The notes under the pieces: generated by a model
Seen by the model: the letters and a program-made list of their open reading frames with translations, nothing else
Database searches by the model: none
What the model was told of the DNA's origin: nothing
Program-made: the position numbers and the translations under genes
Assembly (NCBI RefSeq): GCF_938039245.1
Contig: NZ_CALHVN010000028.1
Coordinates: forward strand, 1-31,718
Source: an uncultured Campylobacter sp.
GTDB taxonomy: Bacteria > Campylobacterota > Campylobacteria > Campylobacterales > Campylobacteraceae
Reading direction: 5' to 3'
DNA length: 31,718 bases
Shown: piece after piece, positions 8,096-15,907 of the stretch
Layout: the number at the start of each line of letters is the position of its first letter
How positions within the stretch are numbered: the first letter of the stretch is position 1

Positions 8096-8309
8096 AAATG
8101 ATAAGCCCGGGTATCAAAAATGCAAGCGGTTTTTCAAGTAATAAGAAAATCGCATCCAAAAAACTATTTGCCGCTTTTTTGACCTCCTTGCCGATTTGCG
8201 CGTCATAATAAGTTAATTTGCCGGATTCTCCACACTCGCGGCAATACACGTTTGTTCTAATAAAGCCGCTTCCGCGGCAATACTCGCAAGTCTTAGTTGT
8301 GGTTCCCAT
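8070..8309 (-). CDS. DnaJ-type zinc-finger protein with C-terminal membrane segment
   Basis: A 79-aa protein with two Cys pairs: Cys8/Cys11 in CEYCRGSGF, a CxxCxGxG motif as in the DnaJ zinc finger, and Cys23/Cys26 in CRECGESG. Together they can bind one zinc. An amphipathic stretch and one transmembrane helix (about 56-75) follow. Such short zinc-ribbon plus helix proteins are common orphan membrane proteins with unknown roles. It is divergent from the secreted protein gene at 8441 and overlaps the next membrane-protein gene. Confidence 0.7.
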   Translation of the reverse strand: MGTTTKTCEYCRGSGFIRTNVYCRECGESGKLTYYDAQIGKEVKKAANSFLDAIFLLLEKPLAFLIPGLIIYAITKKLF

Positions 8310-8440
8310 TAAAATCCTTCAAATTTAATTACGCCTTATTATACGCAAAGTATTCTTGTTAATATTTTAATTCATATAGCATTCGTAAGCCGATTTGTGA
8401 TATCATTTTAAAAGAAAAAATCAAACCGAAAAGGATGTAA

Positions 8441-9574
8441 ATGAAAAAGATAGCATTAGCCTTATCCCTTTGTTTTGCGGCTATTCAAGCAAGAGACGTC
8501 GATCCGGAAGTACTAGCCTTATGCAAGGCCGATAAACAAGAAGCGCATTGCCCCGGTAAATACGGCAAAGTCAAAGGCCAAAAACCGAAACAAGGCGTTC
8601 AAAAGGTATTTTCAAAAGACGATTCGAATTTAACCGTAGTCCTTACTTATTTTGACGGCAAGCCTAGTATCATAGACTTTGAGCAAGCTGACGGCGGCAA
8701 GATAGGCGAACACTCTTGGAGCCTGCTTGAAGGGAACGAAAAGATAAAATGTAAACAAACAGATATAGGATACTTTGAATGTGAAGATAGATATAGCGAT
8801 ATCAAAAACGAATATACGATTTGGCAGTTAAGCGATAAAAAAGTAGGCGTAAAGATTAGAGAAAGTAACGGCGAAAAATACGGTATCGTTTTAGATGAAA
8901 TTTTTAGCGCGCCGATTTACGGCGTAGCTCTTTGGCAACACAGAACGCCTAGTTACTATGAATACCTGCGCGACTCGAAAAAGCCCGATTATAAAGAAGA
9001 CGAAGGATATCGCAAAGACGGAGGCGCCTTTATATACTCCGAGCTAAAAGCGCAATATCCAAAAGTTCAAGATTTTAAAAAATACGTAAAATTAGCGGAG
9101 GAGTATTTTAAACAAGGGGACGTCGATTACTGTTCTTCTTGGGGCGATAGTAACGCTAGGGATATCTACTACGTTTATAAAGATATGGTAGTTGTGTCGT
9201 ATGCCGATTTCTATAAAGGCTGCGGTAACGACTGGGCTTACCATGAATATGAAACCTATATAGGCGGTAAGTTATTTACGGCTAAGGATTTTTTAGCCGA
9301 CAAACAAGGTCTTATAGAGCTTCTTAAAAAGCTAGCGAACGATGACCCGAAAAATTACGGATATGCAAAGTATGCTAAAAAAATCGATCCCGACGAAAAA
9401 GACATCTGGATAGCTAACGATAAGCTAATGATACAATACCTAGCCGTAGACGGGGCTTCGGTATCTCACTCGCAATACGGCGCGTATTTTACTTTTGATT
9501 ACGACGTAGTCGAACCGTATCTAACAGAAAAGATAAAGCCGTATTTTAAGAAAGTTAAAAATAAGACCGAGTAA
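8441..9574 (+). CDS. Secreted protein with DUF3298/RsiV-like C-terminus
   Basis: A 377-aa protein with a signal peptide (about 1-17, cleavage near IQA). The N-terminal half contains Cys pairs (CKADKQEAHC; CKQTDIGYFEC). The C-terminal third resembles the DUF3298/RsiV-type domain: a LxxxL helix around 285-300, then DKLMIQYLAVDG and a pattern ending in DYDVVEPYL. A pair of Cys (near 227 and 257) could be bridged. It is monocistronic with AAAAGGA before the ATG. Function is unknown; related domains occur in anti-sigma factors and cell-envelope proteins, but no anti-sigma segment is seen. Confidence 0.7.
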   Translation: MKKIALALSLCFAAIQARDVDPEVLALCKADKQEAHCPGKYGKVKGQKPKQGVQKVFSKDDSNLTVVLTYFDGKPSIIDFEQADGGKIGEHSWSLLEGNEKIKCKQTDIGYFECEDRYSDIKNEYTIWQLSDKKVGVKIRESNGEKYGIVLDEIFSAPIYGVALWQHRTPSYYEYLRDSKKPDYKEDEGYRKDGGAFIYSELKAQYPKVQDFKKYVKLAEEYFKQGDVDYCSSWGDSNARDIYYVYKDMVVVSYADFYKGCGNDWAYHEYETYIGGKLFTAKDFLADKQGLIELLKKLANDDPKNYGYAKYAKKIDPDEKDIWIANDKLMIQYLAVDGASVSHSQYGAYFTFDYDVVEPYLTEKIKPYFKKVKNKTE

Positions 9575-9650
9575 ATATGATGAAATTTATCAAATTTAGT
9601 AGCTAGAAAGAGGTTAGATTTTAAAAACCGATTTTTTAATCCGATTTTAG

Positions 9651-9671
9651 AATAATTACTATATAATTACC
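9651..9671 (-). promoter_or_regulatory. Putative MazE operator overlapping the mazEF1 promoter
   Basis: The minus-strand sequence GGTAATTATATAGTAATTAT resembles the sequence at 29731-29751 upstream of the broken second mazE (17 of 21 matches over the full element) in the same orientation to the gene. It overlaps the -10 box TATAAT at 9662-9667, as expected for autoregulation by the antitoxin. Confidence 0.55.
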
Positions 9672-9687
9672 TTGAAAGGATATAAAA

Positions 9688-9930
9688 ATGACTGTAAATT
9701 TAATCCAGATAGGCAACTCTTGGGGCATAAGGATACCAAAAAAGATAGTCGAACAGTTTGAGTTAAAAACCATCTCGCTTGAAATTCTACAAGACGGCAT
9801 ATTTTTAAGACCGATAAAACCAAACGACATAAGCGACTGGGATACGCCGGAACTTAGAAAAACGGCAAAAAAAGAAAAGCAAGAAGCTTTTGAAGGTATT
9901 GATTTAAACGATAAAGAGTGGCGGTGGTAA
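9688..9930 (+). CDS. mazE: MazE-type antitoxin (AbrB fold)
   Basis: An 80-aa protein with the AbrB/MazE swapped-hairpin DNA-binding domain at about 1-45 (QIGNSWGIRIPKKIVEQF). The acidic C-terminal tail (GIDLNDKEWRW) is expected to wrap the toxin. It neutralises the following MazF and represses the operon. A TATAAT box lies about 20 bp upstream, and the stop codon overlaps the toxin start (TAATG). A broken paralog lies at 29466-29717. Confidence 0.9.
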   Translation: MTVNLIQIGNSWGIRIPKKIVEQFELKTISLEILQDGIFLRPIKPNDISDWDTPELRKTAKKEKQEAFEGIDLNDKEWRW

Positions 9931-10241
9931 TGACTAGATACGAAATTTGGTTTATAAATTTAGATCCCACCGTGGGCGCAGAGATAAAAAAGACTAGACC
10001 TTGCGTTATTATTTCGCCGCCACAACTTGATTATTTGCAAACTAGGCTGATAGCGCCGATAACTAGCAAAGGTTTTAACGCGCCTTATAGGGTAGAATTT
10101 GAGCTGCTGGATAAAGACGCTAAAATTTTATGCGATCAAATAAGATGCGTTAGCACGGATAGGTTCGTCTCAAAAGCGGGCGAATTAAACGAAGATGCGC
10201 AAAAAGAGCTAAAAGAAATTTTGAGACTAATGTTTTGTTAA
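9930..10241 (+). CDS. mazF: MazF-type mRNA interferase toxin
   Basis: A 103-aa PemK/MazF-family endoribonuclease cleaving mRNA at short sequences. Hallmarks are EIWFINLDPTVGAEIKKTRP at the N-terminus and CVIISPPQLD, with LIAPITSKG and CDQIRCVSTDR following. ATG 9930 overlaps the antitoxin stop codon, indicating translational coupling; an upstream in-frame GTG at 9918 is less likely. A closely similar MazF is encoded at 29142-29468 (minus strand), so this pair is duplicated within the island. Confidence 0.92.
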   Translation: MTRYEIWFINLDPTVGAEIKKTRPCVIISPPQLDYLQTRLIAPITSKGFNAPYRVEFELLDKDAKILCDQIRCVSTDRFVSKAGELNEDAQKELKEILRLMFC

Positions 10242-10260
10242 TTCGTTAATTTTATCTAAA

Positions 10261-10290
10261 CGAGCGGACGATATGATTTCGCCGCGCTCG
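10261..10290. terminator. Hairpin between convergent mazF and the minus-strand operon
   Basis: CGAGCG at 10261-10266 can pair with CGCTCG at 10285-10290 across an 18-nt loop, in the 63-bp gap between convergent stop codons. There is no strong T-tract, so it is only a possible terminator. Confidence 0.3.
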
Positions 10291-10304
10291 CATAATGTTG
10301 AGAA

Positions 10305-10667
10305 TCAAAAAAGCGACCAAATCGCCGTAAGTATTGCGCCAAAAATGCTACCGAATGCGAAATTTGCAAGATCTCTTCTTTTTTTGTCGTAAAGCAGTAT
10401 ATCCGCATCTTTTTTCGTTACGTTTAAGAAAAATATCGCATTAACCGCAGTAACCGTCATTTTCCCCATCAAAGCTATTCTTTTCCTACTGGTATCGTCT
10501 AGGTAAAGAGCTAGCTTTTTACCGTTCTCAAAGGCCTCGTCGGGAGCCTTTTGACATAGCTCCATATATTCGCTAAGCCCGCTTTCGATCTCTTTAATGT
10601 CTTTAAAGGGTATAGACGGAGAAAATTGCATATTCGGCAGTTCCGAGAAAAAGTTAAATTTGCCCAT
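10305..10667 (-). CDS. Small protein with C-terminal membrane segments
   Basis: A 120-aa protein with a soluble helical N-terminal part. It has hydrophobic stretches at about 68-82 (MTVTAVNAIFFLNV) and 102-119 (FAFGSIFGAILTAIW). No family is recognised. It starts one base after the stop codon of the TraD/VirD4-like ATPase gene, so it is the last gene of a tight ClpP/ATPase/membrane operon. It could anchor the otherwise soluble ATPase or its partner at the membrane; this is inferred only from context and hydrophobicity. Confidence 0.65.
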   Translation of the reverse strand: MGKFNFFSELPNMQFSPSIPFKDIKEIESGLSEYMELCQKAPDEAFENGKKLALYLDDTSRKRIALMGKMTVTAVNAIFFLNVTKKDADILLYDKKRRDLANFAFGSIFGAILTAIWSLF

Positions 10668-10668
10668 T

Positions 10669-12240
10669 TTACAACTCTATTTCTGTGCGCTTACGATAGG
10701 AATCGGTAGCTGCTATTTTTGTCACGGTTTTTGATGCGATTTTCGCCATCTCTTGAAAAGCTCGTTCCTCCTCGTCGCTTAGTTTGCCGTCGCATAAACT
10801 CTCGCCCTTACTGCCTATCTTTTTGCGGATAAATTTATTTTCAGCTTTAAATAGCCCCTCGTCGTATATCAAAATTTCATCATCGTCCAGCTCCTCGCCC
10901 GCAAACCTTTCTCCTATGCGGTTTATGCTTTGGTATTCTAGCTCGGCTTTTAGCGTATCAAGCTCGTTTAAAAACAAGGGCTTCCCTTTAAAAATTCGTC
11001 CGTTTTTTGAATACTCAAAGTCTTGAAGCTTGCTAAAATCGCAATACTTTCCATTTGCGTATTGGGGCTGGGAGTTACGGAAGAAAAATTGATTGGTTAA
11101 ATTTCCCGCTAGCTCCTTAAATCTTTCATCGCTTTTAAGCGTACTTTTTAGTATGCTTTCGTTTTGAAAGGCAAGGATAAGCTCGACCCTCGCCTCTCTT
11201 ATAACGTCCGCTCCAAGATCGGCGGCGCAGTTTATTACCCTTTGAGCTTCGTCTATAAATACGCTAACGGGAGTTTGTCTATTCGTGCGTTTACTTAAAT
11301 TTAAAATCGCGCTACTAGTTATAAGCGACAATACGCTATTTTGCATGGCATTGGCGTTTATAACGACTATCTTGCCGCTGCCAGACAAACCGCTTACGCT
11401 TCCTTCGTCTTTATTTAGTAGATCGCTATCTAAAACGTCGTAAATTGCCGACAGCATAAATTCGTAATTACCGTATAGTCTTTGCTTTTGTTCATTATCG
11501 TCTCTTTTTTCGCCGTATTGTTTAAAATCGCCTAAAAAGCTTTTGACGGATTTTTGAGCATCTAGTAGCTTGCGTATGTCCTTTCGTAAAATTATGTCAA
11601 ACTTATCTTTACCGAAATTATCTACCATTTGATAGGCGAGTTTTTCATGATCGCAAATTCTTTGCTCGTATTTTTTAAGCTCGTCGTAGAATTTTTTTAG
11701 ATCGTCTAAGGTTTTAGTCTTGCCGGCCATACTTCTAAAACTAGGATTGATGTCTTTTATCGGTCCTTTAAAAATACGCGAAAATGCCTTACTTTCATCA
11801 AGCGCGTATATTTTTTTAAGTAGTCCCAGGCACTTAACCGAGACATTGGTCGCCATATGGGCCCAAAATTTCTCTTTATCGTTTCCGCCGAATTTCTCAA
11901 ACAAAAACTCCTCTAAAATTTTATCGTTAGCCTCTTTTACTATATTTATTTTTATGCCCCAAGGCACGTTCATCATCACGACGTCTTCTAATCTACCGTG
12001 TTTTTGAGCTAGATATTTTAGCTTTAAATGCTCCGTGCCTTTGTAATCAAAAAATATAATTCCGTGTCCTTCTTTTATTCTGTCTTCAAGTAAAGGCAAG
12101 ATTGCAGCCGTCGTCTTGCCGCTTCCGGTTTCGCCGGTTATCATAGCGTGCGTGAAATTTTTTTCAAGGCTTACGGCTTGGGTCGCTTGAGCAACGATTT
12201 TATTTTGCGTATTTTGGTTGATTATTGAAAATTTTGACAT
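10669..12240 (-). CDS. TraD/VirD4-like (coupling-protein or HerA-type) ATPase
   Basis: A 523-aa P-loop ATPase. Walker A is GETGSGKTT at 36-44, a strand IIFFDYKG lies at 61-68 and Walker B VSVFIDEA at about 325-332. The following REARVELILAFQNESIL is the arrangement seen in TraG/TraD/VirD4 coupling proteins, which pump DNA or substrates in T4SS. It has no N-terminal membrane segments, unlike classical VirD4, so it may be soluble or tethered by the downstream 120-aa membrane protein. It sits 3 bp after a ClpP-like protease gene. It could serve transfer of this relaxase-bearing island, or be part of an unrelated protease-ATPase system; the sequence cannot decide. Confidence 0.75.
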   Translation of the reverse strand: MSKFSIINQNTQNKIVAQATQAVSLEKNFTHAMITGETGSGKTTAAILPLLEDRIKEGHGIIFFDYKGTEHLKLKYLAQKHGRLEDVVMMNVPWGIKINIVKEANDKILEEFLFEKFGGNDKEKFWAHMATNVSVKCLGLLKKIYALDESKAFSRIFKGPIKDINPSFRSMAGKTKTLDDLKKFYDELKKYEQRICDHEKLAYQMVDNFGKDKFDIILRKDIRKLLDAQKSVKSFLGDFKQYGEKRDDNEQKQRLYGNYEFMLSAIYDVLDSDLLNKDEGSVSGLSGSGKIVVINANAMQNSVLSLITSSAILNLSKRTNRQTPVSVFIDEAQRVINCAADLGADVIREARVELILAFQNESILKSTLKSDERFKELAGNLTNQFFFRNSQPQYANGKYCDFSKLQDFEYSKNGRIFKGKPLFLNELDTLKAELEYQSINRIGERFAGEELDDDEILIYDEGLFKAENKFIRKKIGSKGESLCDGKLSDEEERAFQEMAKIASKTVTKIAATDSYRKRTEIEL

Positions 12241-12243
12241 TTT

Positions 12244-12825
12244 TTATCCTTTTGCTTTTACGTTTTTTATTTTATTGGAGATCAAAATCTCGTCTGCTAG
12301 TTTATATTTTAAAGCCGTATTTGCATCTACATAGCAGTCTCTGTCGGTTAGCTTTTCTATTTTTTTAACGTCAAGAGCGCTACTATTTGCAATCATTTGA
12401 TGAATGTTAGCTTTTGTTTTCAAAATTTGCGCGGATAAAAGCTCTATATCGCTAGCCTGACCGAACGCTCCGCCAAGAGGCTGATGTAACATAAGCTGGG
12501 AATTTGGCAGCATATATCTCCTGTCGCCGTTTATAAATATAAGCGCCGACATCGAGGCGGCAAGACCGACGCAGACCGTATTTACGGGAGCTTTTATGCT
12601 CTTTATTATATCGATTAGCCCAAGGCCGTCGCTTATGACGCCTCCCGGACCGTTTATATACATAGTTATCTCTTTACTCTCGTCCTCACCGTTTAGAAAC
12701 AACAACTGCTCTTGCATATGTAAGCAAGTATTAGAGTTTATTTCGCCGTATAAAAAGAGATTTCTATCGGTTAGCAAGCTAGCCCTAATATCCACCATAG
12801 TTTGTTCTAAATCTTTTGTAGCCAT
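12244..12825 (-). CDS. ClpP-like serine protease, island-encoded paralog
   Basis: A 193-aa protein of the ClpP family. The oxyanion/substrate segment is INGPGG (58-62), the nucleophile Ser91 lies in GLAASMSALIF and His114 in LMLHQPLGG. A DRD motif (161-163) carries the acidic residue position. The length matches ClpP, and the N-terminal loop is shorter. Its divergence (ASMS instead of the usual ASMG) suggests an accessory paralog, not the housekeeping gene. No Clp ATPase is adjacent; instead a TraD/VirD4-like ATPase follows after 3 bp. It may degrade proteins fed by that ATPase or process a substrate, which is unproven. Confidence 0.88.
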   Translation of the reverse strand: MATKDLEQTMVDIRASLLTDRNLFLYGEINSNTCLHMQEQLLFLNGEDESKEITMYINGPGGVISDGLGLIDIIKSIKAPVNTVCVGLAASMSALIFINGDRRYMLPNSQLMLHQPLGGAFGQASDIELLSAQILKTKANIHQMIANSSALDVKKIEKLTDRDCYVDANTALKYKLADEILISNKIKNVKAKG

Positions 12826-13038
12826 TTTTTACCTTTTTGATTTATTTTTATGCGCATAAATTATGATGGAATTATGTCAAAAAAGGAGTAAGAGAATTTT
12901 CCACCTATAAAATGCCCGCAAAAACGAGTCAAACTATGGTTTTTGGCTAGTATTTTAAAATTTTATAGATGAGACCGGATAAAATTTGAGTATTTTGGCT
13001 TACTACTATCAAAACCGGTTGCATATTGGACCGAAAAT
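12826..13038 (-). promoter_or_regulatory. Upstream region of the clpP-like operon
   Basis: A 213-bp gap with no gene. A perfect 12-bp palindrome TTATGCGCATAA lies at 12848-12859, about 22 bp before the clpP-like start, and could be an operator. AAAGGT near 12832 serves as ribosome site. Confidence 0.35.
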
Positions 13039-14412
13039 TTAAAGCTCTATATCCTTAGAACGATCAAATTTGACGATTACGGGCTTGTAGTCTTGCCTTT
13101 TATATTTTTTGATAAATTCCTTCGCACAAAACCCGGTTTTTTGCTCATACCACGCCAAACAAACGTCCTCAAGCGCCATATTTTTATCCAGCCAAGGCGA
13201 AGTAGTTTTGTATAGCAGATTTAAATCAAGCTTAATATCGGGCTTTATCCACTCGTTTTGCGGCAAATTTTCAAATTCGTTAAAGCTCTCAAAAAGCTTA
13301 CTTCGGCTAAATTTATCTAGCTCATCTTTAAATTTTTCGGAAAGCAAAGTATCGCTATTTTCAAGGTATTTTATTAAAGCGGACGTATCAAATTTATCGT
13401 CCGTATAGCCTTTTAAAATTTTGCTAAAATCGCTTGCCTTATACCTACTTTTTTCGTCCAAGATTTTATAAATTTGCTGGGCTAGCTGCGAAAAATCGCC
13501 CCCGACGTATTTTGGAGAAAGTATGATTAGACAATCTTTACATCTAAAACTTATCCATTCGCCGCTAAATAGCGAAAGCTCAAAAATCTCAAATCCGACA
13601 TCCGTTAGCATTAGCGGGCGGTTTTCATAGTCTATAAGCGTAACGCCCCTTTTGTAAGCGATTAAAGCTACGGTAGAGTCGTCGTATCTAGAGATATACT
13701 CAATACTATGCCAAATTTCTTTATATTTTGGATCTATTTGAGCCGTCGCAAAATTTATAGCCATACCGCCGATACCAGGATATAGTTTTTCAGCTGTTTC
13801 CCGGGCTTTTTGTTCGAGCTTTTGTTTTAACTCGTCTTTCTTTTCCCATATATAATCGGTCCCATTCAAAGAGGTTAAAACGATAAAAGCCGTATCTTTA
13901 AAGCGTGCATATTTTGTATTATCCTTTGCGTTAGAAGCTTTGATTTTTTTGCAATGTTTTTCGAGTATATTACTTGGACATAGCATATAGGTACTTCTGT
14001 TGTTTTTACTTTGAGTATTTTTAGTTTTGTCGATTATACATAATAAGGCAAAGCATTCAAAAATAACTTGTAAGTTATTTTTTATATTTTTAGAGTGCGT
14101 TTTGGGGTTATATCCATCAATGCCATCTCTAATATATCGTTCATTTACTACGTATTTTTGGGGTTCTTCGCAACATTTTTCGCTTATAGATATTGCTTTT
14201 TCGTCATCTTTTATTACGTCATACGTATTTTTGTCCACTTCAAAGGTCATTTTTTCAAATGTTTCGCGGTCATGTGGAAATTCACAAAAATCCTTTACGA
14301 ATAAAATTAAAGCATAAAGATTAATACGGCTCGCCGCAATTCCGTTTTCAAGCTCGTTTTTTCTTTTGTTTTTTTTGGTTATATCTTTATATTTAATTTT
14401 AAAATCGCTCAT
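13039..14412 (-). CDS. 457-aa protein of unknown function
   Basis: A large soluble, Lys/Asp/Glu-rich protein without signal peptide or membrane segment. No domain is recognised. The N-terminal 120 residues are predicted helical and charged (DITKKNKRKNELENG); a middle part contains a Cys pair (FRCKDCLIILSP, about 288-293) that might bind metal. It lies 213 bp upstream of the clpP-like/ATPase genes on the same strand, and may be functionally connected, though the gap suggests its own transcript. It is long enough and codon-consistent enough to be real. Confidence 0.75.
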   Translation of the reverse strand: MSDFKIKYKDITKKNKRKNELENGIAASRINLYALILFVKDFCEFPHDRETFEKMTFEVDKNTYDVIKDDEKAISISEKCCEEPQKYVVNERYIRDGIDGYNPKTHSKNIKNNLQVIFECFALLCIIDKTKNTQSKNNRSTYMLCPSNILEKHCKKIKASNAKDNTKYARFKDTAFIVLTSLNGTDYIWEKKDELKQKLEQKARETAEKLYPGIGGMAINFATAQIDPKYKEIWHSIEYISRYDDSTVALIAYKRGVTLIDYENRPLMLTDVGFEIFELSLFSGEWISFRCKDCLIILSPKYVGGDFSQLAQQIYKILDEKSRYKASDFSKILKGYTDDKFDTSALIKYLENSDTLLSEKFKDELDKFSRSKLFESFNEFENLPQNEWIKPDIKLDLNLLYKTTSPWLDKNMALEDVCLAWYEQKTGFCAKEFIKKYKRQDYKPVIVKFDRSKDIEL

Positions 14413-14521
14413 TTTTACCCTTTGAAGCTATGATTATTTTTGGAAATTTTACGTAGATTATACTATTTTAGAGTTTAAGGAAAGAGGCTTGCGATCCAAA
14501 CGGACGCAAGCACGAGGTTAA

Positions 14522-14935
14522 TTAAAGTATCATAAGGATTTTGTTTAAATTATCCTTTTTTATACCGCTAAATACCAAGAAAAGATCGACAAACATCCAA
14601 ATAACGGCCACGACGGTAAAGAGAACCAACATCGTATAAGTCGTATCGCTAGGCTGCGTCTGCGCCAAATTTAAAATAAATCCCAAAATAAATAATAGTA
14701 AAAGCTTCATAAACCCAAGCCCTATATCGCCTTTATAAAACCTATCTACGCCAAGCCCTCCAAAAAGCAACCCAAGCACAAGCCCTGCGCCCGGACTTTT
14801 TAAATTTAGCATAGGTATCGAAGCGCTTATCTTGTTTAAAGTCTCATCGCTTACGCCGTCAAGCTTGTTGCGCAAGACGACCTCGCCCGTGCTAGGCAAT
14901 TTGTCTGCCAAGCTCATCAAAATCGTATTTTTCAT
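14522..14935 (-). CDS. TM2-domain membrane protein
   Basis: A 137-aa protein with a TM2 domain at about 48-125. The signature is GLLFGGLGVDRFYKGDIGLG followed by two or three hydrophobic helices. The N-terminal 45 residues (LPSTGEVVLRNKLDGVSDE) resemble the helical leader of many bacterial TM2 proteins. Role unknown; TM2 proteins often accompany membrane or stress systems. It is divergent from the XRE regulator at 15060, and two ATAAGCATA repeats lie in the shared intergenic region, so the regulator may control it. Confidence 0.85.
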   Translation of the reverse strand: MKNTILMSLADKLPSTGEVVLRNKLDGVSDETLNKISASIPMLNLKSPGAGLVLGLLFGGLGVDRFYKGDIGLGFMKLLLLFILGFILNLAQTQPSDTTYTMLVLFTVVAVIWMFVDLFLVFSGIKKDNLNKILMIL

Positions 14936-14985
14936 TTTCTACTCCTCGTAAATTTTAAAATGAAAGTTTATAGCATATTCTATTC

Positions 14986-15014
14986 TATAAGCATAAAATT
15001 ATTTTATAAGCATA
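14986..15014. promoter_or_regulatory. Two TATAAGCATA repeats in a divergent promoter region
   Basis: TATAAGCATA occurs at 14986-14995 and 15005-15014, 19 bp apart, between the TM2 gene and the XRE-type regulator gene. The core ATAAGCATA recurs at about 15640 upstream of the two-TM protein gene. These are candidate binding sites of the regulator. Confidence 0.5.
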
Positions 15015-15059
15015 GAGCGCAGAAGTATAATCGCAAAAATTAGCCGCAAAGGATAAATT

Positions 15060-15497
15060 ATGCAAATTTACGAGAGGATAAATTCGATCATAAAGAGCAA
15101 AGGTTTAAAGAAAAAGGACTTTTTAGAGCGTTTTACCGCTTTGGAGCCTAGACTCAAAAGCACGGGCGAAATCCCCTCTGTACCTACGATATATAACTAC
15201 CTAAACGGCACCAGAGAGATTAAGGCCGAGCTGATACCGTATATGGCAAAGGCTCTTGAAGTGAGCGAGCAGGAGCTATTTTTAGACGACTCTGCTGAGT
15301 TTTTAAAAGATTTTATCAAAAAACAAGGCGAGAGCGAAAACGCTGGCGAGAAAAGCAAAGCCGTAGTAAAAATCATTGAGCTATGCGAATACGCCTCTAC
15401 ACCTATGCTTGAAAGACTCATAGAAATTTTAGAACAAAACAAACAAGCCTCACTAAAAAATATGAAACGTATGAGCGGACTAGAATTTGGCTTGTAG
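15060..15497 (+). CDS. XRE/Cro-type transcriptional regulator
   Basis: A 145-aa protein with an N-terminal helix-turn-helix of the Cro/CI type (about 3-75). Helix elements are ERINSIIKSKGLKKKDF and VPTIYNYLNGTREI, followed by IPYMAKALEVSEQELF as the helix after the recognition helix. The C-terminal part (80-145) is helical and may dimerise. AAAGGA precedes the ATG. It is divergent from the TM2 gene and upstream of the Lcl array; ATAAGCATA repeats nearby suggest autoregulation and control of adjacent genes. Confidence 0.85.
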   Translation: MQIYERINSIIKSKGLKKKDFLERFTALEPRLKSTGEIPSVPTIYNYLNGTREIKAELIPYMAKALEVSEQELFLDDSAEFLKDFIKKQGESENAGEKSKAVVKIIELCEYASTPMLERLIEILEQNKQASLKNMKRMSGLEFGL

Positions 15498-15695
15498 GCC
15501 ACCCAAACTCTGCCAACCGCCGTTAAATTTTTGATCCACTCTTCTTTTTTATCCTATATATTTTCCTAAAATTTACTTTTTTCGTTTTTTATAGTTGCTT
15601 TAAATTTTTGCTTCAGCTTCCCTCTTTTTCATTATCTGATAAGCATAATATCTATATAATTATTCGTATTGAAAATTTATCTTAAAAGGAAACTC
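15498..15695 (+). promoter_or_regulatory. Upstream region of the two-TM gene with an ATAAGCATA motif
   Basis: TGATAAGCATA at 15638-15648 shares the 9-bp core with the two repeats at 14986-15014. A TATAAT box is at about 15655-15660 and AAAAGGA at 15684-15690. The XRE regulator may act here too. Confidence 0.45.
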
Positions 15696-15872
15696 ATGAC
15701 TACGTTTAAGGTGTATGCTTGCGTATCTATAGGGATGCTTTTATTGGTTTTTAACGGGCTTAAAGCCTACAATCTGCTAGAAAGCACGGGCGAATTCGAC
15801 GTAGTCGGCTGGCTGATTGCGGCCGTCGGCGCGGCGATACTGCTTTACGGCTTTTATATCAGATACAAATAG
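15696..15872 (+). CDS. Small two-TM membrane protein
   Basis: A 58-aa protein with two hydrophobic helices (about 7-22 and 36-54) joined by an acidic loop (ESTGEFDVVG) and a short basic tail. ATG 15696 with AAAAGGA is preferred over an upstream TTG at 15669. The family is not recognised. It may be regulated with the TM2 gene via ATAAGCATA motifs, and it precedes the Lcl array by 35 bp. Confidence 0.6.
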   Translation: MTTFKVYACVSIGMLLLVFNGLKAYNLLESTGEFDVVGWLIAAVGAAILLYGFYIRYK

Positions 15873-15907
15873 TTTTACAAATAAAATTTTAATGAGGAAG
15901 GGTAAAG

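Noticed and set aside
10669..12240. Taking the ATPase as proof of a complete conjugation system
   Set aside because: No VirB4, VirB6, VirB8-10 or pilus genes are visible, so at most it would help mobilization by another system.
12244..12825. Reading the ClpP-like gene as the housekeeping clpP
   Set aside because: It lies within an island operon, is diverged at the active-site segment and has no Clp ATPase nearby.
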